Origin: Viscum album
Lineage: Eukaryota; Streptophyta; Magnoliopsida; Santalales; Viscaceae
Direction of reading: 5' to 3'
Assembly (NCBI GenBank): GCA_963277665.1
Contig: OY728143.1
Span: forward strand, 534,350,394 to 534,414,393
Length of the DNA: 64,000 bases
In this document: positions 16,975-29,100 of the stretch, piece after piece
Numbering within the stretch: position 1 is the first letter of the stretch
Layout: each line of letters opens with the position of its first letter
The notes under the pieces: model-generated
Databases searched by the model: none
What the model was told of the DNA's origin: nothing
The model's input: only the letters and a program-made list of their open reading frames with translations
Translations under genes and position numbers: made by a program

Positions 16975-18210
16975 TTTTTTATTGGACAGAAATTATCTAA
17001 TTGGATGATGTGAGGTGTTTTATCTATTGATGGATGGGTTTTGAATCTCTAGGGCCCATATTTATAGTGGTATATCGAATTGTCTAGAAAATTTTTGATT
17101 TATCATAAATTTGGATTATTCTTTTCTAGGCATAGTAAACCTATTGATTTAAATAGCTATTTATATTGGCAATGTATCTTTGTAGATTTGAATAGATCCT
17201 TGTATAGAATAGGGAAAGGCTTAATTCCCCATTAAGGAAAAGGAATCTTTTAGTGTTTTGATGTAACTCTTATGAATCCCCTAAACTGTAGGGGTTCTCA
17301 TTATTCATTTCTTTACAGGGGATTGACCCTTATATATGGTCAGTCAAAAATGCATGGAGGTGACTAGGTATGTGTGATTTCTATTTAGATATAATGGTGT
17401 CTCATATATTTCCCTATGGAAACTGGTAATGGGAAATTTCAATATCAGTATTTTAAGGGTTTTTATATATATCCATATTTAGGTTTGTTCGTTGTTTTTT
17501 TTGAAAAAGTGATTATAGATCCCCAAAACTATTATGGTTATTCAAGGGAATGAATGTTCAAGATCTATATTTATTGTGTTCTATTCCCACTCACTTTGGT
17601 TCTAGTTAGACAAAATTTTAACATAAATATCATACATAGAGTGTATCAGCATAAATATTTCCAATGATAGGGATTTTTTGATCAATATTGAGCAATGAAA
17701 ATATGGTCATGATAAATATCTACATGCTATATAGGACACCCATAATATTTTTATAATAAAATTATAATTGGTCCACTATTGTTTCAGATTTTATTTCCTC
17801 CTTTCAGACCCCATCATTACTTTATTCTTCTGTAGATATTTGGATCCATTAAATTATTGTTTTAAAACTCATGGTTCATAAGGATTAATACCTCTATGTC
17901 CGAGTTTCGACACATCTATCATTTTTAAATTTTACCTTAATCTCTCACCTATTAGAGGGTAAGGAAGACAGGTGTGTTTGCTTCTGGTTGATATATTAGT
18001 TGTGAATGATTATTTATTGTTGTGGTTTTTTTCCCTATGTGTTTTATATATTATTTTCTACAGTTAATAGTTTTTTATCATATTCGTTAGTGGTGTTTCA
18101 AAAAAATTGGTATAAACATAGTGGATTCCTAAATAAATATTTTTTTTATGTGTTGATGTGGGATAATAATTCATATGTTACTATATGTAATGTGTTGTAA
18201 TTGACCCATA
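16975..18210. mobile_element. LTR-A copy 1, right portion
   Basis: This is homologous by eye to the right end of LTR-A copies 2 and 3. The clearest anchors are around 17935-17965 (tctctcacctattagaggg) against 63673-63692, and around 18140-18200 (ttatgtgttgatgtgggataat) against 63870-63898, in the same order and orientation. An open frame at 18006-18200 is an accidental hydrophobic translation within this repeat. G exceeds C on the plus strand, as in the other LTR-A copies and unlike the block to the left. The right end near 18.2 kb is where I lose the match; a TG..CA terminus could not be fixed. Confidence 0.45.
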
Positions 18211-20101
18211 TATTATAACAATAAAAAATGATGAAATTCATTATATTAAAAAAGTGTTTTCATTGACATCATATTTTAATCAATCTGGTTTCACAATGTC
18301 ATTTACAACGTATATTCCAAATTAGTTTCATTTGTTAGTTTTTTTCATTACAATATTTTGCATACCAGAAACAAATTTAAACAATGTAATTATGGTTTGA
18401 GAATAAAATTTAAAATAATTCATTTAGTGAATTTATTATTAATCCTATGAATTTATTGATGTGAAAAAGTGTTTCATTGGGAATATTTTTTTGTTTCATA
18501 TTTTCATTATTTAATGTGAATAATATTAAATATCATTGATTGAAACCTGACCAAAATGAATTAGTAAATCATGATGTTACGTAACATATTTATAAATCGG
18601 AATAAGAATTATTAGCTAATATTTTAAAAACATTATTACCTTGTTCTGGAATAATTTGATTTATTCAACATTTATTTCTTCTTTATATTCATTTCTGTGG
18701 AAAATATAACTCTATTCTTTATATATATTTAGAAAGATATTCCCTTGAAGGCAAAAAAATGGAAACTAAGTTTTTTTTGATCAATTATTTGGGGTGAGGT
18801 TATTTTTCCATAGTTCTATTAGAGTCATAATGTTGTTGGTTGTGGGAAGTTATTGAAAATGTGAAAATTTAGTGGTAGAATGCTATGATGGTTGGTTTGA
18901 GAAAAGATCCTTTAATGGGGTCTATTTTCATGTTTCCTACATGGTGTAATTAATTCATTATTACTAATGATTTTTAATTTCATTATGGGTGTATATTTTC
19001 ATTTAAAAAGGTAATCGTGAGTCTTACAATACAGTGAATATAGAATGATAATGATTTGAAATTATCTAATTTGAATTGATTTAATTAACTTGTGGTGTAT
19101 TTTTATGAGGTATTTGTGTATATAGTATCTTCCATAATATATTATAGATGATATTTATATTATTAAAATTTATATAAAATTTTATTGTACTAGGGTTTGT
19201 TTATTAATAACAATTGATATTGAATAGTGATTAGTTTACGTCTTTTAGAAAAACATTTGGTAATGCCCAAAATGGGTATTTTCTATAACATTGGTTATAG
19301 TCACCCACACATATCCTACTAGGGGAGGGATCTAGGGGTCACTCATTCCTTCACTACCATTATGGGAGAGTTAAGAAATGAGGGAGGCCATTAAATAGTA
19401 ATATTATAGAATTTGGTGGAGTGATATGATAGGGCTCAAAGATAGGATCTTTTGAGAATTTGATTGGTTTTTTTGGAATATCGTATTGTGTGTACATTGT
19501 ATACAATGTATTAAAGGGAGAAAATCCTTAGCAATTTAATTTTGTGGCACATATGATCTAGTTTATGAATTTTATTTATACTTTTCAAATTAAATATTTT
19601 TTTCTACGTTCATTGTAGACAGCTACTTAAGGATCATAACTAATGTTTGTTTAAGTATGTGATTGAATTGGGGTTGATAATGGATTTTTTATGAACCTTA
19701 ATTAATAATTCCTATATATTACATGTTCTAAATTATTGGAAGTGAAATATTATTTCCCATTTCTAGCTATGGTTTTTGTATGAAATCCCCATCAGTCCTC
19801 TACCAATCATGATTAGTAGGAAATAGTAGTATATTATCATAATGTTGAATATGAAATAAATGATACTAAAATGAATACTATTAATTTGTGTTATCATCAT
19901 GTAATTTCTATGTATGAGCTAACTATTATATTTTTGGAGGCCATGGGTTTTTTGGATGAGATTAATAATTCTCTCTGACTGATCTATATTTAGTGGGATA
20001 AATTGATTCTATCTATTGTATGTGAGTTTCATAGAGATTAACATTAGTTTTCAAAAAATGAGGTTCGTGAGATGATTTTAATTTCAATTGAAAATATACA
20101 A

Positions 20102-20140
20102 GATAAATTTCATGATGTGTTTCATTCTTCTCTCATAAAG
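20102..20140 (+). pseudogene. Possible Ty3/gypsy integrase C-terminal remnant
   Basis: The plus-strand frame reads DKFHDVFHSSLIK, which resembles the conserved integrase C-terminus of plant chromoviruses (consensus of the type HxVFHVSxLRK). The intact counterpart in this window is the minus-strand Tekay element at about 53250-53290. The frame is broken by stops soon after. It sits 1.4 kb before a reverse transcriptase fossil on the same strand, so it cannot be the end of that same polyprotein. It would have to belong to a second, earlier element, or be a coincidence. Low confidence for that reason. Confidence 0.3.
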
Positions 20141-21024
20141 GGGTTATGTCTATAAGACATTCTGTCACATCACCCTGGTAATTAGAGGGTGATATAGATT
20201 GGAAACCAATTAAAGAGTATCCACTATAATTATTCATGTGTCTTTTCAGATGAGTAAGATAGAGTAATGCATTCCAAGGCGGTAATGAATTCTATTATGT
20301 AGGATCTAGTCATCCCATTTATATTTAGAACATTTCCTGATATATTAGTGAAGTAAGAGGTTTTTTAGGTAATTTCAAATATGACTAAATCATCACAAGA
20401 GGAATGTATATAGGGCTCCCCTATAAGGAGATTTTTGACTACTGGTTCTCAGTTTCGTAGTATGTTAATGATTAAGAATGATAGAGGTATAGTTTATCCT
20501 TCTTCATCCTTATTCATTATAGCTTATATATTTGGGATATTTTTCAAATTATCAGATATTATATTCTTGATCTAAAGATCATGCCCATTTGGATATTGAG
20601 TATTTTACCTTATTTAAGAGTCTACATGGATTTAATAACCCTCTTCCGGTTTATCCATTACTTATGTATCCTTGTGGATAGTATTAGTAGCATAGTTCCC
20701 TATGATTATATGAGTATAAAAAAGAAATGGGGTTGAGGATAACTCAATGATTCCCATAATCCGGGATGGTATATAGAAATTATTTCCCTAAATTTCATTA
20801 ATATTAAGGATAAAGATTTTAATGATAATTTCTTTATAGTTTTTCTATATAGTTACGATATACCATATGTGAGGTATCATATATTTCTTACTGCAGTTAT
20901 GTGTATGATTTTCCTAATTCTGGGTAAGATAAATCCTAAATTTCACTTGTTTTATCAATTAACTATGATATGAGGTAGTTTTTCAATTTATAATGTAATT
21001 GGAAACAATACGTAATTCCTGGGC

Positions 21025-22060
21025 TAGAGATTATGATGTATGTTTAGACTTTGTGTCATTATTAAGAAGGAAATGGACATAGATATATTCCATATATTTA
21101 TGGAAATATCTAGAAAAAAGTTTATCCTTAGTAGGGTATAGTTTTAGTTTTGTTATTTTATCATTGAATTATTGTGGAAAAATATTAAAATCATTGATTC
21201 TAATTAATATAATTACATGTTCAATGAAGAGAAACAATATTATATGAGTTTTGGGAATGTGTATTTCCTACCATATATGTGGTTTCAATTGATGTTTTGA
21301 TCAGTTAAAAATCATCCATTTATTATTCCCATGGTTATCGATGATAATCATAATGTATTGTTTGATGACGTTGTGATTTGACCCCCCATAATGTGAAAAA
21401 GAGTATTTTTTTGAGATTAGTCATTGGGTTTCTATATGATATTAGTTTCTTTATATAAGATGGTTCCCTAAGAGTTGTGGGAGATACATATTTAGATTAA
21501 TGATCTTTATTAGATGGAATTTATCAATCCTTGTACTTTATATTGGAATGATCTGGTCTTGTTCAGGATGAATCCAAATTGTATTCAATGTATATTTTTT
21601 GATTATCATCACATAAGACATGTCATAGTGAAGAAATGTTTCCATATCTTCCCAATTCATGATTTATTGTATCTTGTGAATGTATTTAGGTGGTTCACAA
21701 AGATGGATTTATAGACTGGGTATCATTAGATTTGAGCAAAGAGTGTAGCAATTATAATTACTACCATTTGGTGTCATTATTGTATTTAAAATATCCTTTT
21801 AATATATATCGGTAACATAAATGAAAAATCCATTTTCATGGTACTAATGGCATATGTTTTCAAAGATATTCATGACAAGGAAAGGGTGGTCTCCATTAAG
21901 GAAATCCTTTCATACTTTGTTTACAAGGAGTAACATGAAGAGAATTATGGGAAGAATTTTTGAGGTTATTAAGATTCATAAAATATTTGGTACACAATAA
22001 ATGTGTATTTTTTTGGACATTTAGGTGAATATATTTGGAAATGTTGTACCTTAATGATTA
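21025..22060 (+). pseudogene. Fossil Ty3/gypsy protease end and reverse transcriptase
   Basis: A plus-strand pol remnant. At 21028-21060 the frame reads DYDVCLDFV, like the D-x-D-V-I-L-G-M end of the Ty3/gypsy aspartic protease. About 0.55 kb on, the open stretch 21514-21714 and the codons before it follow the family's RT N-terminus in order: a G-F-I-x-P-like segment (EFINPC), a P-V-L-F-like segment (DLVLF), then FFDYHHIRHVIVKK for the C-x-D-Y-R-x-L-N-x-V-T-x-K-N block. HIFPIHDLLYLV follows for Y-P-L-P-x-I-D-D-L, and then FTKMDL with a decayed G-Y-H-Q-I behind it. After frameshifts, 21750-22060 still carries a PFGV-like stretch and a C-x-F-x-G-H-like stretch. The catalytic YxDD box is not recognisable. 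The spacing of protease to RT matches the intact Tekay element in this window. Non-functional. Confidence 0.7.
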
Positions 22061-24890
22061 GTAAATATGGGTCCTTTGATTATCATGGTAGTTGTCTCCT
22101 ATGTAGCCATATATAATATTATTTAAGTTCATATTTTCCCAGGAATTATATTCTATTATATATGTTTAATGCTTCAAATATCTAATATTTTTATTCCTCC
22201 AATTACATTGACGAGGATTAATATTGATTTTGTATTGGTAGTCCAATATCTGGAATATTTCCAATATCATACGTAGATGTTGTCCTGTGCTCTTATTCTA
22301 TTATTAATAGAGGAATTCCTTGTGTTTAAGATTGATTTTATGATTATAGCTTTGAAATAGGATTCATTATTATGTATCAGTGATTTTTGATATGTTGTGG
22401 TCTTAATAGTAACACAACCATGAATTTAATTATTTTATACATGATCTAATCCGTGCTATAGTTGATATTTTTTTGATGATATGGAGACACATTATCCTTG
22501 TTATGAATATAATGGTCTTTTAGGATCTAAAAAGTTTAATATATTCCTCTCCCTATAAAACTTGATATTTTAAAAGTAGTTGCTTATCACATTATTAAAG
22601 GGATTTAACATTAAAATTTCTTGTACATTAGGGAAAATAAATTTTGATTTTGATTCATTGATAAAGAATTCTTTGGATGATATTTCTAACGAGTACATAG
22701 ATATTTAAAGTGTGATGGGGGAGTATACAATAATTCTCAATGATATATAAAAATATGAAATATAATTCGTATATACCAAATCATAGTGTTTTCATCCATG
22801 GTGTCTCAAGAGGTTTAATACTAGATGAGCGACCATGAGGTGGATGTTTATAGGGATTATTATTTTATGTTGATTCCTAGTTGGAATGTTATTGGGAAGA
22901 TTTCCATCGATTATTGTTCTTGTATAGGATCTTTATTCCCTTGTTGATGTTTGATTTTATAATATAATAGATTCATAGATCACCCTTGTAATTAATCCAT
23001 ATTATTGATAAGATGTGTCATTATTTCAAAATTATTTAATGAAATTTTTGATAAATAAATAATTTGTAATTTTTTTATGTTGTTAATTGGTATTACAAGG
23101 TTTATTATATTGTTACTAGAGGGTTTCATGTTCTGTTTTACATTAAACTTTTTTAAGCATCAAGAAATTTTTATGTAATTCAAGACTAATTTACCACAAT
23201 CCTAGGGTATACATGATGGTCTGTATGGGATTGTGGTCCATTATATGAATCCATATAACATCTAATGAAATATGTAATTTTGTGAAGTGGGTTTAATTTA
23301 AATTTATAATCAAAATGAGGTTTTGAGGCTCCATATGGATCTATAGATGATCATACCAAATCATGGTACCCATTTCACATCAATGATATATATATTACCC
23401 TATATTTGTTTTGAGTCTAAATTATGCCTCAAAAAATATTTTTTACATTTGTTGTTAGTTAGACATATTAGATTTCATATTCACTAGAAGAAATGTTGCA
23501 GGAATGCATTACTAATTATTAATGTTCCTGATATAATCACCTACCATTGATTGAATTTTCATATATTGATAGTTACCACACCAATAAATACATGTCTCTA
23601 TTTTATATAATTATTTTATAATCATAAAGATCACTATTATATAGTACATGGGTTATAGATTCTGCAATTCTAGTTATTGGATTTTTATATATCGTGATAT
23701 ATAGGATTTAGTTAATTCAAGAATGGGTTAAGGTATCTAGAAGTGTCAAAAGTCTTATTCTATTCATAAGTGTTGGCCAATAGATTTTAAAAGAATACGT
23801 CATGTGTTATGGTAGGTATATCCTCTCCATGGGAAGTGGATTTTATATCATGAGAGTACGCTCCCCCATTTTGTAAGGAATTTTTTGGAGAGTGAGATTG
23901 TTGGTGTCATTATTCACCAATTAACACCTCCCTCATAGATGCATTGAATCAATGATTATTTCCAAGATTCAGGGATTCATAAGAAACATTGGTACGATTC
24001 ACATGTCATTGAATATTTCATGGTACATTTTAAGGATGAATTGATTTTTTCGTAATGAGCTATCAAGATTTTCCCCATCACGAGATGTTGTTTTCTTGGT
24101 TTGTTATTACGATATTTCATGTCTTTTGGATACATTTTTTTATATAAGTTCACCTGGAAACATTTCATGAAAATGATAAGTAAATATCTCAATGGGTATA
24201 ATGACTAATTTTGTTTATATTATATATATCTCGCCTTTGATATTATGATATGTTTATGATGTTTTATGATTCATTCCCTTTCAATGGGATGCTATAGTCA
24301 TTATAATAATTTATATTACTTATAAGAGGTATCACGTTATGTGTTTATGTCATGAAACCTTTATTTTTCATTAATTATAGGTTCTTATATAGTCCTCATG
24401 GTATAGAATCATTTTAGAGATAAATGGTCAGAAATTTCAAAACCCTCCTATTTTTTCCCATTATTTAATGGGGAGAAAAGGAATTTCGGTGGTGTAATGG
24501 AGGTACATTTTAATATCATGGCTATATTTAAGAATGATTAAAGTATGAGGATGTGGTGTACTAGAGTATTTTTGATCTATAATCATGGGGGTATGTCAGT
24601 TTGGATTCCCATTGATCATACTATGTGAAAAATGTGTTATGAATTGAATGGTGGCTGGGAAAATATTATAGAAAACACATGTAACATTGGTAGTGTATTA
24701 ATTCATGTTTTACGGTTCTATATCCTAGTTATGTTTAAAACAAATCTTAAAAATCCTTTCTTCCAATGTTATTACAATTATATGGTTACTTATCATCAAA
24801 TCAGACCCTTATATATAGTCCCATGGATGAAACAATGCTATGAAGATAGTCATATAGTGATAAAGTTGTCTTGAAATTTTTTTTATGGGA
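22060..24890 (+). mobile_element. Decayed remainder of a plus-strand Ty3/gypsy element
   Basis: By position this should hold the RNase H and integrase of the element whose RT is at 21.5 kb. I see only weak support. Near 24245-24275 a frame reads YVYDVL followed by a stop and FIPF, loosely like the HDVFHVSLL integrase end, about 2.6 kb after the RT block. That spacing is close to the 2.4 kb in the intact element at 53-55.7 kb. The rest is stop-ridden. Open frames at 23977-24192 (minus) and 24632-24874 (plus) have no family resemblance and are left uncalled. Confidence 0.35.
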
Positions 24891-24899
24891 AATAGTGAA

Positions 24900-27800
24900 G
24901 GTAATTTCAACATTAACGTAGTTTTTCCATGTTTTTTCATAGATAATATAGTTTTCTGAATTAATGTTAAAAATAGTGAGATTTGTTCCCCTATGATTTG
25001 GTGGATGATATATGGATGATTATTCCAAGGTATATTGAGGCCATGTGGGGTTTTCCATGTTTATTTTTTTTCTCACTAGTTTTTACAATTATCAAAATAA
25101 TCACTCATCTTAGGCGGAGATGGTCATTTTAAATGGATCAAATAAATAATTTTGTCAACATGTAATAGAAATATAATTAATGAATCATTCATGCAATAGT
25201 GGGGGATCAATATTTATTCTATATAAATCAGGGTATGATCCTTATTTAAACTAAAATATTTTCTTTAAAAAAAGTATTCTAAACATATTCCTTCTTGGGC
25301 TCCATCATTCCAATTCATCAATTTTTTATAAATCCTGTATTGGTTTGATTGATCACTCATTGGAAAAATGATTTTTTAGAATGATATATGACTCTCTATG
25401 TGACAAGAACAAAATATTCCAATGATATCTAAGAAGTTCATCATATTTATCTCATGATGTTGAAGTTGATGTAAAATTATTTCACATTAGGAAAACCATT
25501 TCATTCTCTAGAGAGATATAGTATCATTAATATTATAGGAAACAAATGGTCTGATGAGAAAATTGTGGGTCTACAAAATTATTATGTTTCCAATCTCTCA
25601 ATGTGGAAAATGTGGGAATACAAATGAATCCATCTATATGTATCAAAGGATCATCCATTATTTCCCAATAATGGATAAATTGTAATATTTTAAATACATT
25701 CTACATATCACTCTAGAGTTTTTTTAACCAAGGGTGTAATTAGCCTTTTTAGTTTTGGACTACACGACTATGAGGTGTCCAACTTATCCTGGTTATGAGA
25801 GGAACCAAAAACGATGTAGTTTTTTTAACCCAAGTAGTTTCATATAACAAGATACAATAATATATGGGGGAATTAACGCACCAGATATTTGGATCATGCC
25901 TCAAGGAGGGGTCATTTTTATCCTTTTATAGTAATAATTAGACTCATCATAGTTTGATCATGCCCTTTCAAATATTCCCCAATGTAATGGCGTAGTATTT
26001 TGAAATTCATATCATTCATCTGATTGGTACTGAAATAGATATATTTCCCATGATGTTGTAGATTCATGGCATGAATGATATGGTAATTTTGACTCTTTAA
26101 ACCCATGTGATCCATGTTGGTTGTGAGAAATAAGGGATTGAATGAAACATTTCACACTTCATATGGATGTTTCATTCATACACTAGGACAATCCTTCAAA
26201 TGGATAACAAAGAGATTAAACCATACAATGGAATCCTACATTTCTTGATTGTTGATGGAATTGTAGTTCTCATAGTTCAATTATCTCATCAGTCCAATTG
26301 TGGATCTGGTGAGATGATCGTACAATGAGAATGATTGTGTCCTAATTGTTTTAACATTGAGGACATTGTAGGGTTCACACTAAGGTAGATTCCCATTTGG
26401 GCATAGGTCTTAGGAATACATACTATTTCATATTTTTATATAAGGAATCAGAGTACTTGTAGTTCAGTTGATCAATTATTAGGCTCAAAGTATTCCCTTA
26501 TATGGGAGAATCCGTATAACACAACTGATTGGGGATTCTCCTGTAAAGATTCCCATATATGGGGGAAGTCATATCAAGACATTGATCAATGATTAAACAC
26601 TGTGGATCACATTTTATGGTGCAGTCATATCCTGCCACTTTTAAGGGAATACACACTGTTCCTTCCCTTTTATGTCAACTCGAACAGGTCACCATGTCCT
26701 TGGATATAGGCTTGACAAGTACAAATTGTCATTCTGAAATTCTTGATTATTTGTAGACATGTCCTTGTTTAATAGTGACAATTAATAAATGAAATCTCAT
26801 TATCTATTTTACTTTTCCAAAGGGAATCACCTAACATGAATGCAATGTCTAGAAACTATCAAATTATCGATGCTAACATCTCCATAGTGTGCGGCATGAT
26901 AGTTTTATAATTTTCTTAGGGCATCATGATATCAAAAACGATATGTCTGGAGATTAATAATTGAAATGTTTGATTTTTATAGGTGTCATAATGAGACTGG
27001 GAAGACCCATTAGATGGAGTCAAAAGATCAGGTCGGTAATCCTGGAGTGAATCATGAGACCTAGAGGACATACATTGGTGTCACTACAAAAATTGTGTGA
27101 TATTAATGTATGACATCATAATATATATGGATAACCTATATTGCTTCTTGAGAATTAGGAGGAATTCATGGAAGCGGTCATGTGACTTGATTGAAATGTT
27201 CACATGGGGTCTTGTTATCCAGATAGTACGCCAAGGGAGAATCTAAAGATTTTTAATGCATATCCAAATGTTATCACATAATCAGGGTAAGACATGTGAA
27301 GTGCTTGAGGTTCAGTATATATGTTCATTTAATAAGTATGAAATATTCCTGTCTTTACTCTATTCAGTATTTGAATATGTGCCTGGGTTCTTCCACTATT
27401 AGTGCTTTTTTGGTTTTGTGTGACCTAACTGGTACATGGTACCTTGTTTTCATGATCAAGATAATATGATAGAAGACATTCAAGGGTTCTATATGTGGTC
27501 TTGAGAATATCTTATGCATGTTGTGGGATCCTGTTAGATGTTACACATATTTTTAACTAGAATAAGACATTCCATTCACCTGATTGGCCCCACTAAAAAG
27601 TATGCTTTTTCACATCCATGTGTGATCGGTCGATGGATGTTTTTGTGATAAGGGGGAGGGTTTTATAGACCTCTCTATCCATGTTATATTCCATTCGGAT
27701 TGGAACATATCTCAAAGATTCGAGCTAGAATGTGTGGTTATAAATGGTTTATAGAGCATCACATTATCTTATAGTGTGTCTTTCAGGGGGATCGTATGAG

Positions 27801-29100
27801 GATAAATGACCATAAGACCATCCCATCAGTGATCCTTTCATAGGATTTATTATTATCAAATGGGTTGTTCCAAAATTTGTAGACATTCCAAGTGGTTTTG
27901 AATATGTAATACCATCATATCTAGGGGCCACTTCATGATCAGGACACCTATTGAAAAGCATTTGAATTATCCCAGATACCTTGTCTGGGTTTATTGAAGA
28001 GAGAAAGACAGTGAGACTAGGGTCAATCAAGAGACCAATATAGCTTATGAACAGGGTTTCCATGGAAATGTTCTTACATTTCAAGGGGTCGTGCACATGA
28101 TCTATATTTATTAATCATGAGGAGTAATCCCTTTCATATGATAATCAATGTATCATGATTTCATAATATTATTTTGTTGTTTAAATTTTATTTGAATTCA
28201 TTATATATCTACAGTTTGGGAACACAATAATATGTATGAATGTTGATGAATATAATCATTGTATCCATCACTGATGCGTCATGTGACCAATATAAGTGTT
28301 GTGATGATGTGTGGGAACTTTCATAGACAACTCTTCTACATGTATATATATGTGAAGTGGAAGAACATTATTAAATAGGAATATTTTAGATCCATTATAT
28401 GGTGACGGTGACATGAGAGTAGGGTTTTCCGGAAAATTTATAATTGTGATCTAGACATCCATGTTGTCTTGAGGATCGCTTGATTGTTTTCAATGAGCAT
28501 TCACTATCATATGTGGATTCCACCTTTTGAAAATTGTAATCAGTTACTTTACATGAATGTTCGAATGGGTTTCAGGTTCCTACCTACTGTAAAGACACAT
28601 GACATGTAGGATCTCATTTGGTATCTTTATCATGGTTAGTGAGTTTCTTAGACAACTTTTAATGAACATGGAGACATATATAAAGTTTCTTGTTGTTATC
28701 TAAAATAGGTCATGCACCATGCGTGACTTATTCCCATGACCTCCCAAATTACACGTGATCATGTTTCCTGGGGTGGTTTATGTGATCTGAAAGATCCATG
28801 CCATATTATCTCCCTCTAGTTTGTAGAGAAAACAATTCCAATGCCTACATTATTTTAACTTATTGATATTTCAATTCTCATCTAGTAGGCATTAGTAGAT
28901 TACTCCCCCTAGAGTGACCTTTTTTGTGGATAAAGTCTTGGTTATGATGTTAAAAAATTTCACAATATTATTTGGGGTTTCATTTAATCTATTTCATGTC
29001 TAACACTAGAATTTTTGGTGACATTTGGTATTTCAATAAATATCCTACATAGTGAACATGTTTCACTATAAATATCCAGCCATGTTCCATTGTAATGGGG
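24900..29100. mobile_element. LTR-A copy 2 (uninterrupted)
   Basis: This is the most continuous copy of a ~4 kb repeat also present at 47.9-49.55 plus 61.26-63.9 kb. Colinear anchors: 25590-25660 with 48595-48660 (both contain atgaatccatctatat), 26620-26710 with 61345-61435, and 27640-27740 with 62380-62465. Further anchors are 27960-27995 with 62705-62735 (both contain agataccttgtct), 28265-28310 with 63004-63048, and 28735-28800 with 63470-63535. Spacing is conserved once the Tekay insertion is removed. Identity is roughly 60-70 % in the anchors, with C/T and G/A differences prominent. Open frames inside (25918-26115 and 27764-28096, both minus) are not matched by open frames in copy 3 and are treated as chance. 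It could be a 3' LTR of the plus-strand element to its left, or of the minus-strand Tat-like element to its right; I cannot decide. Confidence 0.6.

Larger units (their letters stand above)
3530..16975. mobile_element. ~13.4 kb block with inverted GC skew, probable nested insertion in LTR-A copy 1
   Basis: This block is extremely A+T-rich with C clearly more frequent than G on the plus strand, the opposite of both neighbours. The flanking 2.3-3.5 kb and 17.0-18.2 kb segments match consecutive parts of LTR-A copies 2 and 3 (about 28.1 kb and 28.2-29.1 kb in copy 2), so the block interrupts a once continuous repeat. That fits an old insertion, probably a transposable element whose sense strand is the minus strand. 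I could not find its termini, target-site duplication or any convincing protein domain. Short open frames at 3759-3998, 10957-11214 and 15225-15479 are low-complexity hydrophobic translations of A+T-rich DNA and are not called. Edges are uncertain by about 100 bases. Confidence 0.4.

Noticed and set aside
27764..28096. 110-codon minus-strand open frame
   Set aside because: Lies within LTR-A copy 2; the matching part of copy 3 (62.5-62.8 kb) has no such open frame.
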